A DNA stretch of 64,000 bases from WTGU01 sp965242855 (GCA_965242855.1 OZ251509.1:1860001-1924000), one strand, 5' to 3'. Counted from the first letter of the stretch, positions 51,045-60,153 are shown. Notes: generated by a model from the sequence alone, not told the origin. Made by a program: numbers and translations.

Positions 51045-54000
51045 ATGGCGCAACGACCGGAGACCCCCTCGCATCCCGGCGCCTTCATCAGGGAATGTGT
51101 GATTCCCTCGGGCATGTCGGTGACGGAGGCCGCGAAGAGCCTGGGCGTGGGCCGCCCGGCCCTGTCGAACATGCTGAACGCCAAATCGGCGCTGTCCCCC
51201 GGGATGGCTGTCCGGCTGGAAAAGGCGTTCGGGGCCGACAGCCGGGAACTGCTCGACCGCCAGGCGGCGTTCGAGCGTCACGGTCGGCGGGAGGAAGAGA
51301 AGTCCATTGCGGTTTCTCCCCACGTCCCCGATTTCCTGACCGTCACGGCCCGGCATATCCACGGTTGGGCGGACGGCAATATCGAAGCCCGCCGCCTGTT
51401 GCCGGTGCTGCTGCGCAAGCTGGTCCACTCGACCGGCCATGACCTTCGTCGGGTCGATTTTCCCGGATACGACAACGCGGAGCGCAAGGGGTGGGACGGC
51501 TGGATCGAGGTGGGCGCGGCAACACCGTGGATTCCCGAAGGCAGGTCCGGTTGGGAGTTCGGCGCCGGCAATCGCCCACGCAGGAAAGCGGAAAACGACT
51601 ACGCGGCCCGACTCCGCTCCGTCTGCCCGGCCGAAAGGGCGGAGTGCGCCTTCGTCTTCGTCACGCCGCGCAACTGGCCCGGCAAGGCGAAATGGGCCAG
51701 GGACAAGCAGGCGGCCAGCGACTGGAAGGAAGTGAGGGCATTTGACGCAAGCGATCTCGAACAGTGGCTGGACGGGTCGATTCACGCCCGGATGTGGTTT
51801 GCCGAGCAGATTGACATGCCGGTCGACGGTTTCGAGACACTCGATGCGTGCTGGCGGCGCTGGGCGGAGGCGAGCGAGCCGAAGATGACGCCCGCGATAT
51901 TCGGCCCTTCGCTCGCCGCGCATCGGGACGCCTTTGGGAAATGGCTCGAGCAACCGCCCGGCCGCCTGTTCACCGTCGCCGCCGATTCCAGGGACGAGGC
52001 GCTGGCGTTTCTCTCACGCCTGTTCGAGGAAGACGGCGTTGACGCGCGCCATCGGGACCTCGCGGCGGTGTTCGAGTCGCCGGAAGCGCTGCGGAAGCTG
52101 GCGGCGTCGAATGCGCCGTTCCTCCCGGTCGTCCATACCGACGCGGCCGAACGCGAGCTGGCCGCGATCTATCGCCAGCGGCGTTGCATCGCCATCCGCC
52201 CCCGCAACGCCGTCGATTCCGAGCCCGACATCGCCCTCGATATGCTTGACCACAAGGCCTTCGAGACGGCCCTCGCCGATATGGGCATCAAAGGCGACGA
52301 AGCCGACCGGCTGGCGAGGGAATCGGGGCGCTCTCCGACGATCCTGCGACGACAGCTTTCGGGGATCAGGGCCATCGGAACACCCGAATGGGCCGGAGAC
52401 GAGGAAATCGCCCGAGCACTGATCCCGATGGCCCTGGTCGGCGCATGGCGTGCGAGCGCGAACGCCGACCGGGAAGTTCTCTCCTTCTGGGGAAACGAAG
52501 GCTATGAACGGATCGAGGAAAGTATCGCGCAGTTGCTGCGACTGAACGACGGCCCCGTCTGGTCGATCGGACAGCATCGCGGCGTCGCCTCGAAGCTCGA
52601 CGCCCTGTTCGCCATCGGCGGATACATGACCGGAAAAGACCTCGATGATTTCTTTTTCCTTGCCGAACACGTGTTGTCCGAGTCTGATCCAGCCCTCGAA
52701 CTGCCGGAAGGCGAGCGGTGGGCCGCCGGTCTGTACGGCAAGGTGCGCGATCACTCCGCGGCATTGCGAGAGGGCGTCTGCGAAACCTTCGTCATCCTCT
52801 CCGTTCACGGCAACCATCTGTTCCGGGATCGACTCGGCATCGACGTCGAGGCGCGTGTCTCTTCGCTGATTTGCAAGCTGCTCACGCCGCTGACCCTCGA
52901 CAAGCTGCTCTCGCACGAGAAGGACCTCCCGCGCTATGCCGAGGCGGCGCCGGAAGAATTTCTGAACCTGATCGAAGCGGACCTGCGGCAATCCGAGCCG
53001 GTCGTGCTCGGCCTGTTGAAGCCTGCCGACAGCGGCCCATTTGGTGGCGGGGGCTCGCGAACCGGGCTCCTGTGGGCGCTGGAATGCCTCGCCTGGAAAC
53101 ACCTGGGGCGTGTCAGCGCGATACTTGCCCAGCTGTCCAGGATCGTCATCGACGACAACTGGACCAACAAACCGATCGCCAGCCTCGCGGCGATCTACCG
53201 CTTTTGGATGCCGCAAACGGCCGCTTCTTTCGAAGAGCGGACGCAATCCTTGGAAACATTGGCGAGGCGGTTTCTCGACATCGGTTGGCAGATATGTATC
53301 GCGCAACTGGATACTGGTCCTCAGATGGCATTGCCCTTCTACCGGCCGCGTTGGCGCAACGACGCTTCGGGCGCCGGGCGTTCGATAACATGGGGAGAAA
53401 TTCGCACTTTTCAGCGCAAGGCGCTCGATCTCGTTCTGGCGTGGCCCGTGCACGACCGGAACACACTGGGCGATCTCGTCGAACGGGTACAGGGATTGCC
53501 GGACGAAGGTCAAGCCAGGGTCTGGGCTCTGATCGACGGGTGGGCGGCATCGGAAACCGACGACAAGGCCAAAGCCGGTCTCCGTGAGCAGATTCGTCGA
53601 TTCGCGTTCCCGGGCGGCGAAACGAAAGATCGTGCACGCGCGGCATACGATAAGTTGGAGCCGCGCGATCTCGTCATTCGACATGCCTGGCTCTTCGCCG
53701 GCAGTTGGATCGATCTTGCCGTCGAGGATATCGAGGGTGAAAACATGAATTACGACAGGCGCGCAGAGAGAATCCAGATGCTCCGTACACAGGCGATGGG
53801 GGAAATATGGGTGGATCGAGGATTCGAGGGCGTGATGGCGCTCCTGTCCGGCGGCGGTGCGCCGGACGTCGTCGGATACTCTCTGGGGCAGAACGTCACG
53901 GACGCGAAAACTCGGGTCACGATTTTGCGGCAATTCCTCTCAATCGACGGCGATCTGGAGAACAAGGTCGACGGATGCATGGGAGGGCTTTTTCGATCCA

Positions 54001-55097
54001 TCAAGGGTGAGGCGCGTGATGAGGCCCTGTCGAGCGCCGCCGAGGGCGCGGATGCCGATCGAATCGTGCGTTTGTTCCGGTGCGTCCCGTTCGGGCGGGA
54101 TACATGGAGACTACTCGACCGGTACGGCAAAGCGATCCAGGAGCGATACTGGTGGACGGTTTCTCCATCCTGGAATCGTTACAGCGATGCGGAATTGACC
54201 GAACTCATCGACCGCCTGCTCGCAGCGAAGCGCCCGCGCGTGGCTTTCGACGCCGTAAATTTGGACGTGTCCCGGATCGAGACGTCGCGATTGAAGCGTC
54301 TCCTTTTCGACGCCGGCACCGCGGATACCGAGCCGGAGAAGCACTACAGACTTGAGCCTTACTGGATCTCGAAAGCGTTGGATTCGCTCGACGGCCGTCC
54401 TGGAGTCACCGCGGATGAAATGGCGCGGCTGGAGTTCATGTACATTGAGGCGCTTGATCGCAGCGAGCACGGCATTCCCAATCTGGAACGTTATATCGTC
54501 GAATCACCCCTTTTCTTCGTCTGGGTACTGGCTCTCATGTTCAAGCGTAACGATGACCGAGAAGACCCACCCGAATGGCGAATAGAAGACCCGGAACGCG
54601 GCCGCTGGTTCGCGCACGCCTCCTACCGTCTTCTGAATCGAATCAACCGTATTTCCGGAACCGGAGAAGACGGGAAGATCGATACAGAGGCGCTGTTCAC
54701 CTGGTTGACCGAAACACGGCGGCTCTGCGCCGAATACGGACGCGCGAAGAGCGGTGACCGGTATATCGGCCGGCTTCTCGCCAAGGCTCCCGCCGAAGAG
54801 GACGACTCATGGCCATGCCTGCCGGTTTGCGAAGTGATGCAAAGGATCGGTTCCCACGAAATTGGCCAAGGCTTCTCCCTTGGTGTCCGCAACCAGCGCG
54901 GCATGACATCAAGAGCGATCGGAGAAGGTGGAGCGCAGGAACGCGCGCTTGCCGCGAAATATCGAAGTTGGGCGGAGCGGCGCTCCATCGACTATCCCTA
55001 TGTCGGAAGCGTCCTCGAAAGCATCGCGGCCTACTACCATCGAGATGCGGTATGGCACGACGACAAGGCGAAGATCGACCAGAGGCTGGAACGTTGA
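51045..55097 (+). CDS. Large HigA-HTH / nuclease-like / helical-repeat protein, putative defence factor
   Basis: 1350 residues, no signal peptide. Residues about 8-75 are a HigA-type HTH (PSHPGAFIRECVIPSGMSVT, LGVGRPALSNMLNAKSALSP). Residues about 100-255 resemble a restriction-endonuclease-like fold: GWDGWIE (Asp151), PWIPEGRSGWEFG (Glu171), RRKAENDY, CAFVFVTPRNWPGKAKW and FDASDLEQWL. Residues about 290-460 (VAADSRDEALAFLSRLFEED and RSPTILRRQLSGIRAIGTPE) look like a STAND-type region without a visible Walker A. The remainder is long helical, repeat-like sequence with the recurrent-family segment SRTGLLWALECLAWKHLGRV. It diverges from higBA across 167 bp with two operator-like palindromes. 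I know this architecture only as uncharacterised; defence is inferred from context. Confidence 0.75.
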   Translation: MAQRPETPSHPGAFIRECVIPSGMSVTEAAKSLGVGRPALSNMLNAKSALSPGMAVRLEKAFGADSRELLDRQAAFERHGRREEEKSIAVSPHVPDFLTVTARHIHGWADGNIEARRLLPVLLRKLVHSTGHDLRRVDFPGYDNAERKGWDGWIEVGAATPWIPEGRSGWEFGAGNRPRRKAENDYAARLRSVCPAERAECAFVFVTPRNWPGKAKWARDKQAASDWKEVRAFDASDLEQWLDGSIHARMWFAEQIDMPVDGFETLDACWRRWAEASEPKMTPAIFGPSLAAHRDAFGKWLEQPPGRLFTVAADSRDEALAFLSRLFEEDGVDARHRDLAAVFESPEALRKLAASNAPFLPVVHTDAAERELAAIYRQRRCIAIRPRNAVDSEPDIALDMLDHKAFETALADMGIKGDEADRLARESGRSPTILRRQLSGIRAIGTPEWAGDEEIARALIPMALVGAWRASANADREVLSFWGNEGYERIEESIAQLLRLNDGPVWSIGQHRGVASKLDALFAIGGYMTGKDLDDFFFLAEHVLSESDPALELPEGERWAAGLYGKVRDHSAALREGVCETFVILSVHGNHLFRDRLGIDVEARVSSLICKLLTPLTLDKLLSHEKDLPRYAEAAPEEFLNLIEADLRQSEPVVLGLLKPADSGPFGGGGSRTGLLWALECLAWKHLGRVSAILAQLSRIVIDDNWTNKPIASLAAIYRFWMPQTAASFEERTQSLETLARRFLDIGWQICIAQLDTGPQMALPFYRPRWRNDASGAGRSITWGEIRTFQRKALDLVLAWPVHDRNTLGDLVERVQGLPDEGQARVWALIDGWAASETDDKAKAGLREQIRRFAFPGGETKDRARAAYDKLEPRDLVIRHAWLFAGSWIDLAVEDIEGENMNYDRRAERIQMLRTQAMGEIWVDRGFEGVMALLSGGGAPDVVGYSLGQNVTDAKTRVTILRQFLSIDGDLENKVDGCMGGLFRSIKGEARDEALSSAAEGADADRIVRLFRCVPFGRDTWRLLDRYGKAIQERYWWTVSPSWNRYSDAELTELIDRLLAAKRPRVAFDAVNLDVSRIETSRLKRLLFDAGTADTEPEKHYRLEPYWISKALDSLDGRPGVTADEMARLEFMYIEALDRSEHGIPNLERYIVESPLFFVWVLALMFKRNDDREDPPEWRIEDPERGRWFAHASYRLLNRINRISGTGEDGKIDTEALFTWLTETRRLCAEYGRAKSGDRYIGRLLAKAPAEEDDSWPCLPVCEVMQRIGSHEIGQGFSLGVRNQRGMTSRAIGEGGAQERALAAKYRSWAERRSIDYPYVGSVLESIAAYYHRDAVWHDDKAKIDQRLER

Positions 55098-55441
55098 GCG
55101 ATCGTGTCAGCGGACGACGGCATTCGGGTCAACTTCAGCTTCAGCTCCTCCGACACCTCGGTGAACAGCGCGTTGACGCGGTTCACGGCGTCCGGTTCGA
55201 GCGGGGTCTCGCCGCCGAATCGCACACGCACGAGGAACTCGAGAGCGTTGCCCACCGCCGCCTCGAGGAGATCCGGGATCTGGTCGGCCAAGTCCTGGAT
55301 GCCGTCGGCGCGCAGCGTCGTCTCGGCCACGAGCGCGCCCCTGGGTCTCGACGCGCCGCCTTCTTCGCCGCCGTCGGCGCCCCGATCATCGACCGCCGCG
55401 ACATTCCGTGCTGGACACCGGTTGCATATCGGCCAAGTTGA
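55098..55441 (-). pseudogene. Coding-like remnant of unknown gene
   Basis: The minus frame reads VAETTLRADGIQDLADQIPD, LLEAAVGNALEFLVRVRFGG and DAVNRVNALFTEVSEELKLK, natural-looking protein with no start and no natural stop; it dissolves into the 3' end of the 1350-residue gene at about 55100. The helical-then-beta pattern resembles parts of the large ATPases of defence islands, but I cannot name it. The stretch 55442-55576 contains nothing further recognisable. Confidence 0.4.
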
Positions 55442-55576
55442 GGCGACGCTTCATGTCCTCGGGCGGCGGCTGATGGTGGCGATGCGGGCCGTGTAGAGGC
55501 GCCGACGTCGAAACCGATCGGTTCTTCCTGGCGACATGACGAAAACTGTCGGGGCCGGAGGCCGACTCCCGCGGCC

Positions 55577-56042
55577 TTACGCCTCCTCGAACCCTTGCGA
55601 TTTGAAGCGGAGGGTCCGACAGTTCTCGTCGACCGCCCGCCGAATGTCGTCGGAGACGCCGCTCGGGAGCTCGGCCTGGATATCCACCGTCACCGTGACC
55701 TTACCGCCGGGCAATGTCGTCAGATGTTGCAGAACTTCCTCGGCCACCCGCCCCATGTCGCGGCCGGCCCGGTCCGGGTCGATCTCGACCGTGCCGAAGA
55801 AACGGCGCGCCGGTGCTGGCGCGCCCGGCTTGACGACGGCTCCGGCATCACCGCCCGCCGCCGCCCGCGACAGCGGCACCATCCGCGCGCCGGTCTTGCT
55901 GTCGGGCAACCGCAGTTCGCCCGCCTCCAGGTCCACGTTCTCCCAGCGAGGCGTCTGGACCTCGCCCAGCCGGCAACCGGTCAGCATCCGAGAGGCAGCG
56001 GATGTTGCCGCCGTCGAAATCGCAGTCGATCGAAAGGCCCAT
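55577..56042 (-). pseudogene. Chimeric remnant: carboxypeptidase start, integrase piece, DUF499-ATPase C-terminus
   Basis: Three unrelated protein ends are spliced together. From 56042, MGLSIDCDFDGGNIRC looks like the start of an M14-type carboxypeptidase. At about 55990 it gives way in another frame to MLTGCRLGEVQTPRWENVDL and ELRLPDSKTGARMVPLS, a tyrosine-integrase fragment almost identical to the integrase at 60.9 kb. From about 55840 it becomes RRFFGTVEIDPDRAGRDMGR, VTVTVDIQAELPSGVSDDIR and RTLRFKSQGFEEA, the C-terminus I recall for DUF499 AAA ATPases of anti-phage clusters. None is functional. Confidence 0.6.
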
Positions 56043-56207
56043 GCCCCGCCCCGCGCCTCGCCCTCAAGGAGTGTGGCAGCGCGGGGAACGCCGCAACGGC
56101 GCGCGGGCTCGAACACCCGCATGCGCACGGAAGCGCGCACCCGGAGGCCCGCGCACCGGAAGACCGGCTGGCCATGAACGTCATCCCCATGGGGAACGGG
56201 GAGAATT

Positions 56208-58331
56208 TCAATCGCGGGGTTCCGACGCCCCGGACCCGGCTTTTCGCTCGCGAAGAAGCGCAAGCACACCGTCAAGCGCCTGCCGCGCCGCTGTCCAATA
56301 ATGCGGCATATGTTCGCGGGTGTACACCTGGAGCGCGGCTTCGTAAGCGGCGACGGCTTGTTCGGGACGGGCGGTGCCTCTCTCCCGTCTGCCCAAGACT
56401 GCAAGAGTATTACCGAGATTGTGCTGCGTCATGGCCCATTGCGGCGGCACACGCTCGCGGGTGCGTTCCTGAAGCGCCGCCTTGTAAGCAGCGATGGCCC
56501 TCCCGAGACGGTCGGTTCCACTCTCCCGTTCACCCAGGGTCGCGAGGGCCGTGCCAAGGTTGTTCTGCGTCGCGGCCCATTGCAGCGGCACGCGATCGCG
56601 GGTGCGTTCCTGGAGCGCCGCTTCGTAAGCGACGACGGCCCGTTCAAAACGGTCGGTTCCGCTCTCTCGTTCGCCCAGGGTCCGAAGGGCACTGCCGAGG
56701 TTGTTCTGCGTCGCGGCCCATTGCAACGGCGCGCGCTCGCGGGTGTACACCTGGAGCGCCGCTTCGTAGGCGGCAACGGCCTGTTCGAGACGGGTGGTGC
56801 TGCTCTCCCGTTCGCCCAAAGTTTGAAGGGCGGCGCCGAGGTTGTTCTGCGTCATGGCCCAGTCGAGCGGCGCGCGCTCGCGGGTGTACACTTGGAGCGC
56901 CGCTTCGAAAGCGGCGACGGCCTGTTCGAGACGGGCGGTTCCGCTCTCTCGTTCGCCCAGGGTCCGAAGGGCACTGCCAAGGTTGTTCTGCGTCATGGCC
57001 CAGTCGAGCGGCACGCGATCGCGGGTGCGTTCCTGGAGTGCCGCTTCGAAGGCGGTGACGGCCTGTTCGAGACGAGCGGTGCCGCTCTCCCGTTCGCCCA
57101 AATTTTGAAGGGCGTTGCCAAGATTATTATGCGTCGCGGCCCAGTCGAGCGGCACGCGATCGCGGGTGTACACTTGGAGCGCCGCTTCGAAGGCGGCGAC
57201 AGCCTGTTCGAGACAGGCGGTGCCGCTCTCCCGTTCGCCCAAATTTTGAAGGGCGGTGCCGAGGTTGTTTTGCGTCATGGCCCAGTTGAGCGGTACACGC
57301 TCGCGGGTGTACATCTGGAGCGCCGCTTCGTAGGCGGCAACGGCCTGTTCGAGACGGGCAGTGCCGCTCTCTCGTTCGCCCAGAGTCTGAAGGGCGTTGC
57401 CGAGATTGTTCTGTGTAGCAGCCCATTGCAACGGCGCGCGCTCGCGGGTGTGTACCTGGAGCGCCGCTTCATAGGTGGCGACGGCTTGTTCGAGACGGTC
57501 GGGCCCACTCTCCCGTTTGCCCAAGACTGCTAGAGCGTTGCCGAGGTTGTCCTGCGTCGTGGCCCATTGCAACGGCACGCGCTCGCGGGTGTACACCTGG
57601 AGCGCCGCTTCATAGGCGGTAACGGCCTGTTCGAGACGGGCAGGATCGCTCTCTTGTTCACCCAAAGTTTGAAGGGCATTGCCGAGAGCCAAGTGCAGAC
57701 TGGCGCGGCGCCCCTCGTCATCGATCGTCCGGCCCTGGAGCAGGACGGTGGTCTTGCGGACGCCATCCTTCAGCCCGGCCTCGAGGATTCGTCCGCGCGC
57801 TTCGTTATCGACGAACGGAATGGCGGCGCTCAGCGCCCAAAGGGTGAGTTGTGTTTGAAGATCCTCGCGAAAATCGGTTTGGAGGGTAGCGTAATCGAGT
57901 CGATAAATACGTTCGTTGGTCGAGGCGAGCGTGCCGTGATCGCCTTCCCGCGGCACGATCCACAGGCTCAGCGCTTCCCCCGGAACCTTGACCGTGCCGA
58001 CGATCGCCAAGTCGGCATTCCAGTCTTTCAAGACCCGCCGAGCCTGCTCCCGCATGGCCGGCCGCCATTCGTCCGCGCCGCCCCCGGCCTCCACGACGCG
58101 AAAAGAACGCCGCACTTCAATCCCCTCGACGACCGAGAGTGCCTGCTCGACGACGGCTGTGTCGCTGCCGCTGCTGTCCCCCTTCAACCAGCAAAGCACG
58201 AAACGGACTCGTTCGGTGGAGGGCGGCGGGTTGTTCCAGAGACCGGACAACCCGAGCCGGATTCGTTTCGGCGGATAGAGGCTATGAAGTGCCGCTATCC
58301 ACCGCGAGAAAAGCGCGGTGACTATCGACAT
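56208..58331 (-). CDS. TPR protein with ten near-identical 47-residue repeats
   Basis: 707 residues. An N-terminal domain of about 210 residues (PSTERVRFVLCWLKGDSSGS, ADLAIVGTVKVPGEALSLWI, VDNEARGRILEAGLKDGVRK) precedes ten tandem repeats of the form LGNALQTLGERESGTARLEQ, AVAAYEAALQVYTRERAPLQ, WAATQNN. Repeats are 47 residues (141 bp) and very similar in DNA, so the array can expand or contract. No signal peptide or TM segment. The ATG overlaps by 10 bases the stop of a collapsed type ISP-like helicase, so it was translated with that gene. The product probably binds proteins or senses ligands in that former system. Confidence 0.8.
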   Translation of the reverse strand: MSIVTALFSRWIAALHSLYPPKRIRLGLSGLWNNPPPSTERVRFVLCWLKGDSSGSDTAVVEQALSVVEGIEVRRSFRVVEAGGGADEWRPAMREQARRVLKDWNADLAIVGTVKVPGEALSLWIVPREGDHGTLASTNERIYRLDYATLQTDFREDLQTQLTLWALSAAIPFVDNEARGRILEAGLKDGVRKTTVLLQGRTIDDEGRRASLHLALGNALQTLGEQESDPARLEQAVTAYEAALQVYTRERVPLQWATTQDNLGNALAVLGKRESGPDRLEQAVATYEAALQVHTRERAPLQWAATQNNLGNALQTLGERESGTARLEQAVAAYEAALQMYTRERVPLNWAMTQNNLGTALQNLGERESGTACLEQAVAAFEAALQVYTRDRVPLDWAATHNNLGNALQNLGERESGTARLEQAVTAFEAALQERTRDRVPLDWAMTQNNLGSALRTLGERESGTARLEQAVAAFEAALQVYTRERAPLDWAMTQNNLGAALQTLGERESSTTRLEQAVAAYEAALQVYTRERAPLQWAATQNNLGSALRTLGERESGTDRFERAVVAYEAALQERTRDRVPLQWAATQNNLGTALATLGERESGTDRLGRAIAAYKAALQERTRERVPPQWAMTQHNLGNTLAVLGRRERGTARPEQAVAAYEAALQVYTREHMPHYWTAARQALDGVLALLRERKAGSGASEPRD

Positions 58332-58881
58332 TCATCGCTCCGGTCGGCGGTGGCCGCGAGGGGCGATTGGCGATGGGCTTCGGCCTGGAAGTCGAACATA
58401 TCGGAGTCGGCTCGCGGGTCGATGTCAACGGCTTTCGGCAGGGCGGCGACGATGCGGGTGGTTTCGGTGCTGAGGTGGACGATGCGGCGGAGGGCGGCGG
58501 TGAGGGCGCGGGGGTCGGGGAACCATGCGTTGGGGTCGTTGACGATGCCGCTCTGCCTGTCGCGGTCGATGCGGTCGCGGTCGATGAGCCATTCGAGGGG
58601 GGGTGCGGCCGTTAACGGCGTATGCGTGCGCCTCGGTGGGGATGGTGCGCAGGCTCACGTGCTCGTTGACGCGGAGGGTCGTTCGGGAATCGTCGGTGAA
58701 GCGCATGGGGCTGGCGCCGATGCGGAGATGCTCCTCCTGCGGCTCGCCCGGACCGGAGAAGACGGTTTCGAGCCGAGACGAAGTACGCCTTCATCAGCCT
58801 CTCGAAGAGGCGTCCCTTGCCGGCCTGGGTGTCGGCGACGGACCGGATGTGGTCCAGCACTCGCTGAAAGCCGTCGCTCAA
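58322..58881 (-). pseudogene. Type ISP restriction/helicase-like protein, collapsed by internal deletion
   Basis: The first about 35 codons from a TTG at 58881 read LSDGFQRVLDHIRSVADTQA, GKGRLFERLMKAYF, the start of large type ISP-like helicase/restriction proteins. Near 58765 the frame jumps to the far C-terminus: GEPQEEHLRIGASPMRFTDD, NEHVSLRTIPTEAHAYAVNG, then after a G7 tract (58597-58603) frameshift PLEWLIDRDRIDRDRQSGIV, NDPNAWFPDPRALTAALRRI, HLSTETTRIVAALP. More than a thousand codons (nuclease, helicase, methylase parts) appear deleted. The stop at 58322 overlaps the TPR gene start. Confidence 0.75.
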
Positions 58882-59030
58882 GCTCCATGCTCCCCAGGAC
58901 GCCGCCGGGACCGGACCCGCTCCGCAGTCCCGCCGACCGGCCAGCCGCGGGCGGTTCGGTCCCGACCTCCCCCGCCGCAAGCCGCCCGACGATCCGCGTA
59001 CATAACAGCTTCCCGTCCGTGGCGGAAACG

Positions 59031-59384
59031 TCACGCGGCGCGCGGCGCGACCTCACGCTCGATCTTGCGGCGCAGCGTGCGCTCGGCGGCGTCCAGGTCG
59101 TAACGGGTCTGAAGGTTGAGCCAGAACTCCGGCGTCGTCCCGAAATAACGCCCCAGGCGCAGCGCGGTGTCGGTCGTGACGGCGCGGCGCCCGAGCACGA
59201 CGTCGTTCAGCCGCGGGCGCGAAACCCCGATCTCGCGGGCAAGCCGGTACACGCTGAGCTCCATCGGCTTCAGGAACTCGTCGCGCAGGACCTCGCCGGG
59301 ATGCACCGGCGGCAGTCGCCGTCCCGAAGCCACGTCCGAGAAGTCGACCTCTCGCCGGTCCACGTCTTCGCGTTCGATGGTCAT
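59031..59384 (-). CDS. higA: HigA-type antitoxin (module 2)
   Basis: 117 residues: PPVHPGEVLRDEFLKPMELS, REIGVSRPRLNDVVLGRRAV (helix-turn-helix), FGTTPEFWLNLQTRYDLDAA. The first 25 residues are a charged extension not seen in module 1. It lies 15 bases after its toxin gene. The 149 bases between it and 58881 show no further gene. Confidence 0.9.
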   Translation of the reverse strand: MTIEREDVDRREVDFSDVASGRRLPPVHPGEVLRDEFLKPMELSVYRLAREIGVSRPRLNDVVLGRRAVTTDTALRLGRYFGTTPEFWLNLQTRYDLDAAERTLRRKIEREVAPRAA

Positions 59385-59399
59385 GGTCGCTTCATCTCC

Positions 59400-59681
59400 T
59401 CAATGGTAGTCGACGATCTCCACCTCCCACGCGTCGCCATCGCGCCAGACGAAACAGATACGCCACTGCTCGTTGACGCGAATGCTGCACCGCCCCCGGC
59501 GGTCGCCCCGAAGAACTTCCAGCCGGTTGCCGGGCGGCGCCCTCAGGTCGTCGAGCCGTCCGGCCGCATCGACCGCCAGGAGCTTGGCTCGCGCCCGCCG
59601 CTGTATCTGCACGGGCAGGCCGCGAACGGCGTGGCCCGCGAAGACGGCCGCGGCGCGCTTGTCGGCGAAGCTCTTGATCAC
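59400..59681 (-). CDS. higB: HigB-type RelE-superfamily toxin (module 2)
   Basis: 93 residues from a GTG: SFADKRAAAVFAGHAVRGLP, RARAKLLAVDAAGRLDDLRA, PPGNRLEVLRGDRRGRCSIR, NEQWRICFVW and EVEIVDYH. A TTGACC (-35) and TTACGT (-10) 17 bases apart lie immediately upstream on the minus strand (about 59686-59720), leaving a very short leader as in module 1. Confidence 0.9.
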   Translation of the reverse strand: MIKSFADKRAAAVFAGHAVRGLPVQIQRRARAKLLAVDAAGRLDDLRAPPGNRLEVLRGDRRGRCSIRVNEQWRICFVWRDGDAWEVEIVDYH

Positions 59682-59857
59682 GAGCCAACGTAACGAAATA
59701 CGATACGCTCGGTCAAGCTTCCGGCCCGGGCCGCCACAAGATCACCCCCTGTCTCCTTACCGGACAGAAGCCCGACGAGAACGAGGACATACGCTTGACG
59801 TAACGCGGATGCGGCGTCTACGCTCGGTTTCAGAGACTACAGCCGAACGGAAGCACG

Positions 59858-60139
59858 TTGATCGTCGGCTTCGCGGACAAGAGGACGGAGACCTTCTACC
59901 GGGGAGGCAGGGTCGCGGCCTTCTCCGGCTTTGCGCGTACTGCGTCGCGCAAGCTGGACCAACTGGATGCGGCCACAGGCCTTCGCGATCTGTCTCGCCC
60001 CGGTAACCGACTGGAAGCTCTGAAGGGCCGCCGCAAGAGGCAATGGAGCATCCGGATCAACGACCGGTGGCGGGTCTGTTTCGAATGGCCGGAGGGAAGC
60101 CCCGGTCCGACCGATGTGGAAATCGTCGACTACCACTGA
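59858..60139 (+). CDS. higB: HigB-type RelE-superfamily toxin (module 3)
   Basis: 93 residues. Starts TTG ATC GTC (MIVGFADKRTETFYRGGRVA), then RTASRKLDQLDAATGLRDLS, PGNRLEALKGRRKRQWSIRI, NDRWRVCFEWPEG and DVEIVDYH. The TTG start is set by similarity to modules 1 and 2. TTGACG at about 59794 is a possible -35; the -10 is weak. Divergent from module 2 across 176 bp. Confidence 0.88.
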   Translation: MIVGFADKRTETFYRGGRVAAFSGFARTASRKLDQLDAATGLRDLSRPGNRLEALKGRRKRQWSIRINDRWRVCFEWPEGSPGPTDVEIVDYH

Positions 60140-60153
60140 GAAGGAGGCAGGTC

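Noticed and set aside
56290..57680. Regular 141-bp repeats considered as a CRISPR array
   Set aside because: Units are contiguous with no unique spacers and encode a TPR protein in one frame.
58367..58615. Plus-strand frame of 82 codons
   Set aside because: It is the antisense of the type ISP-like helicase C-terminus, which has recognisable motifs on the minus strand.
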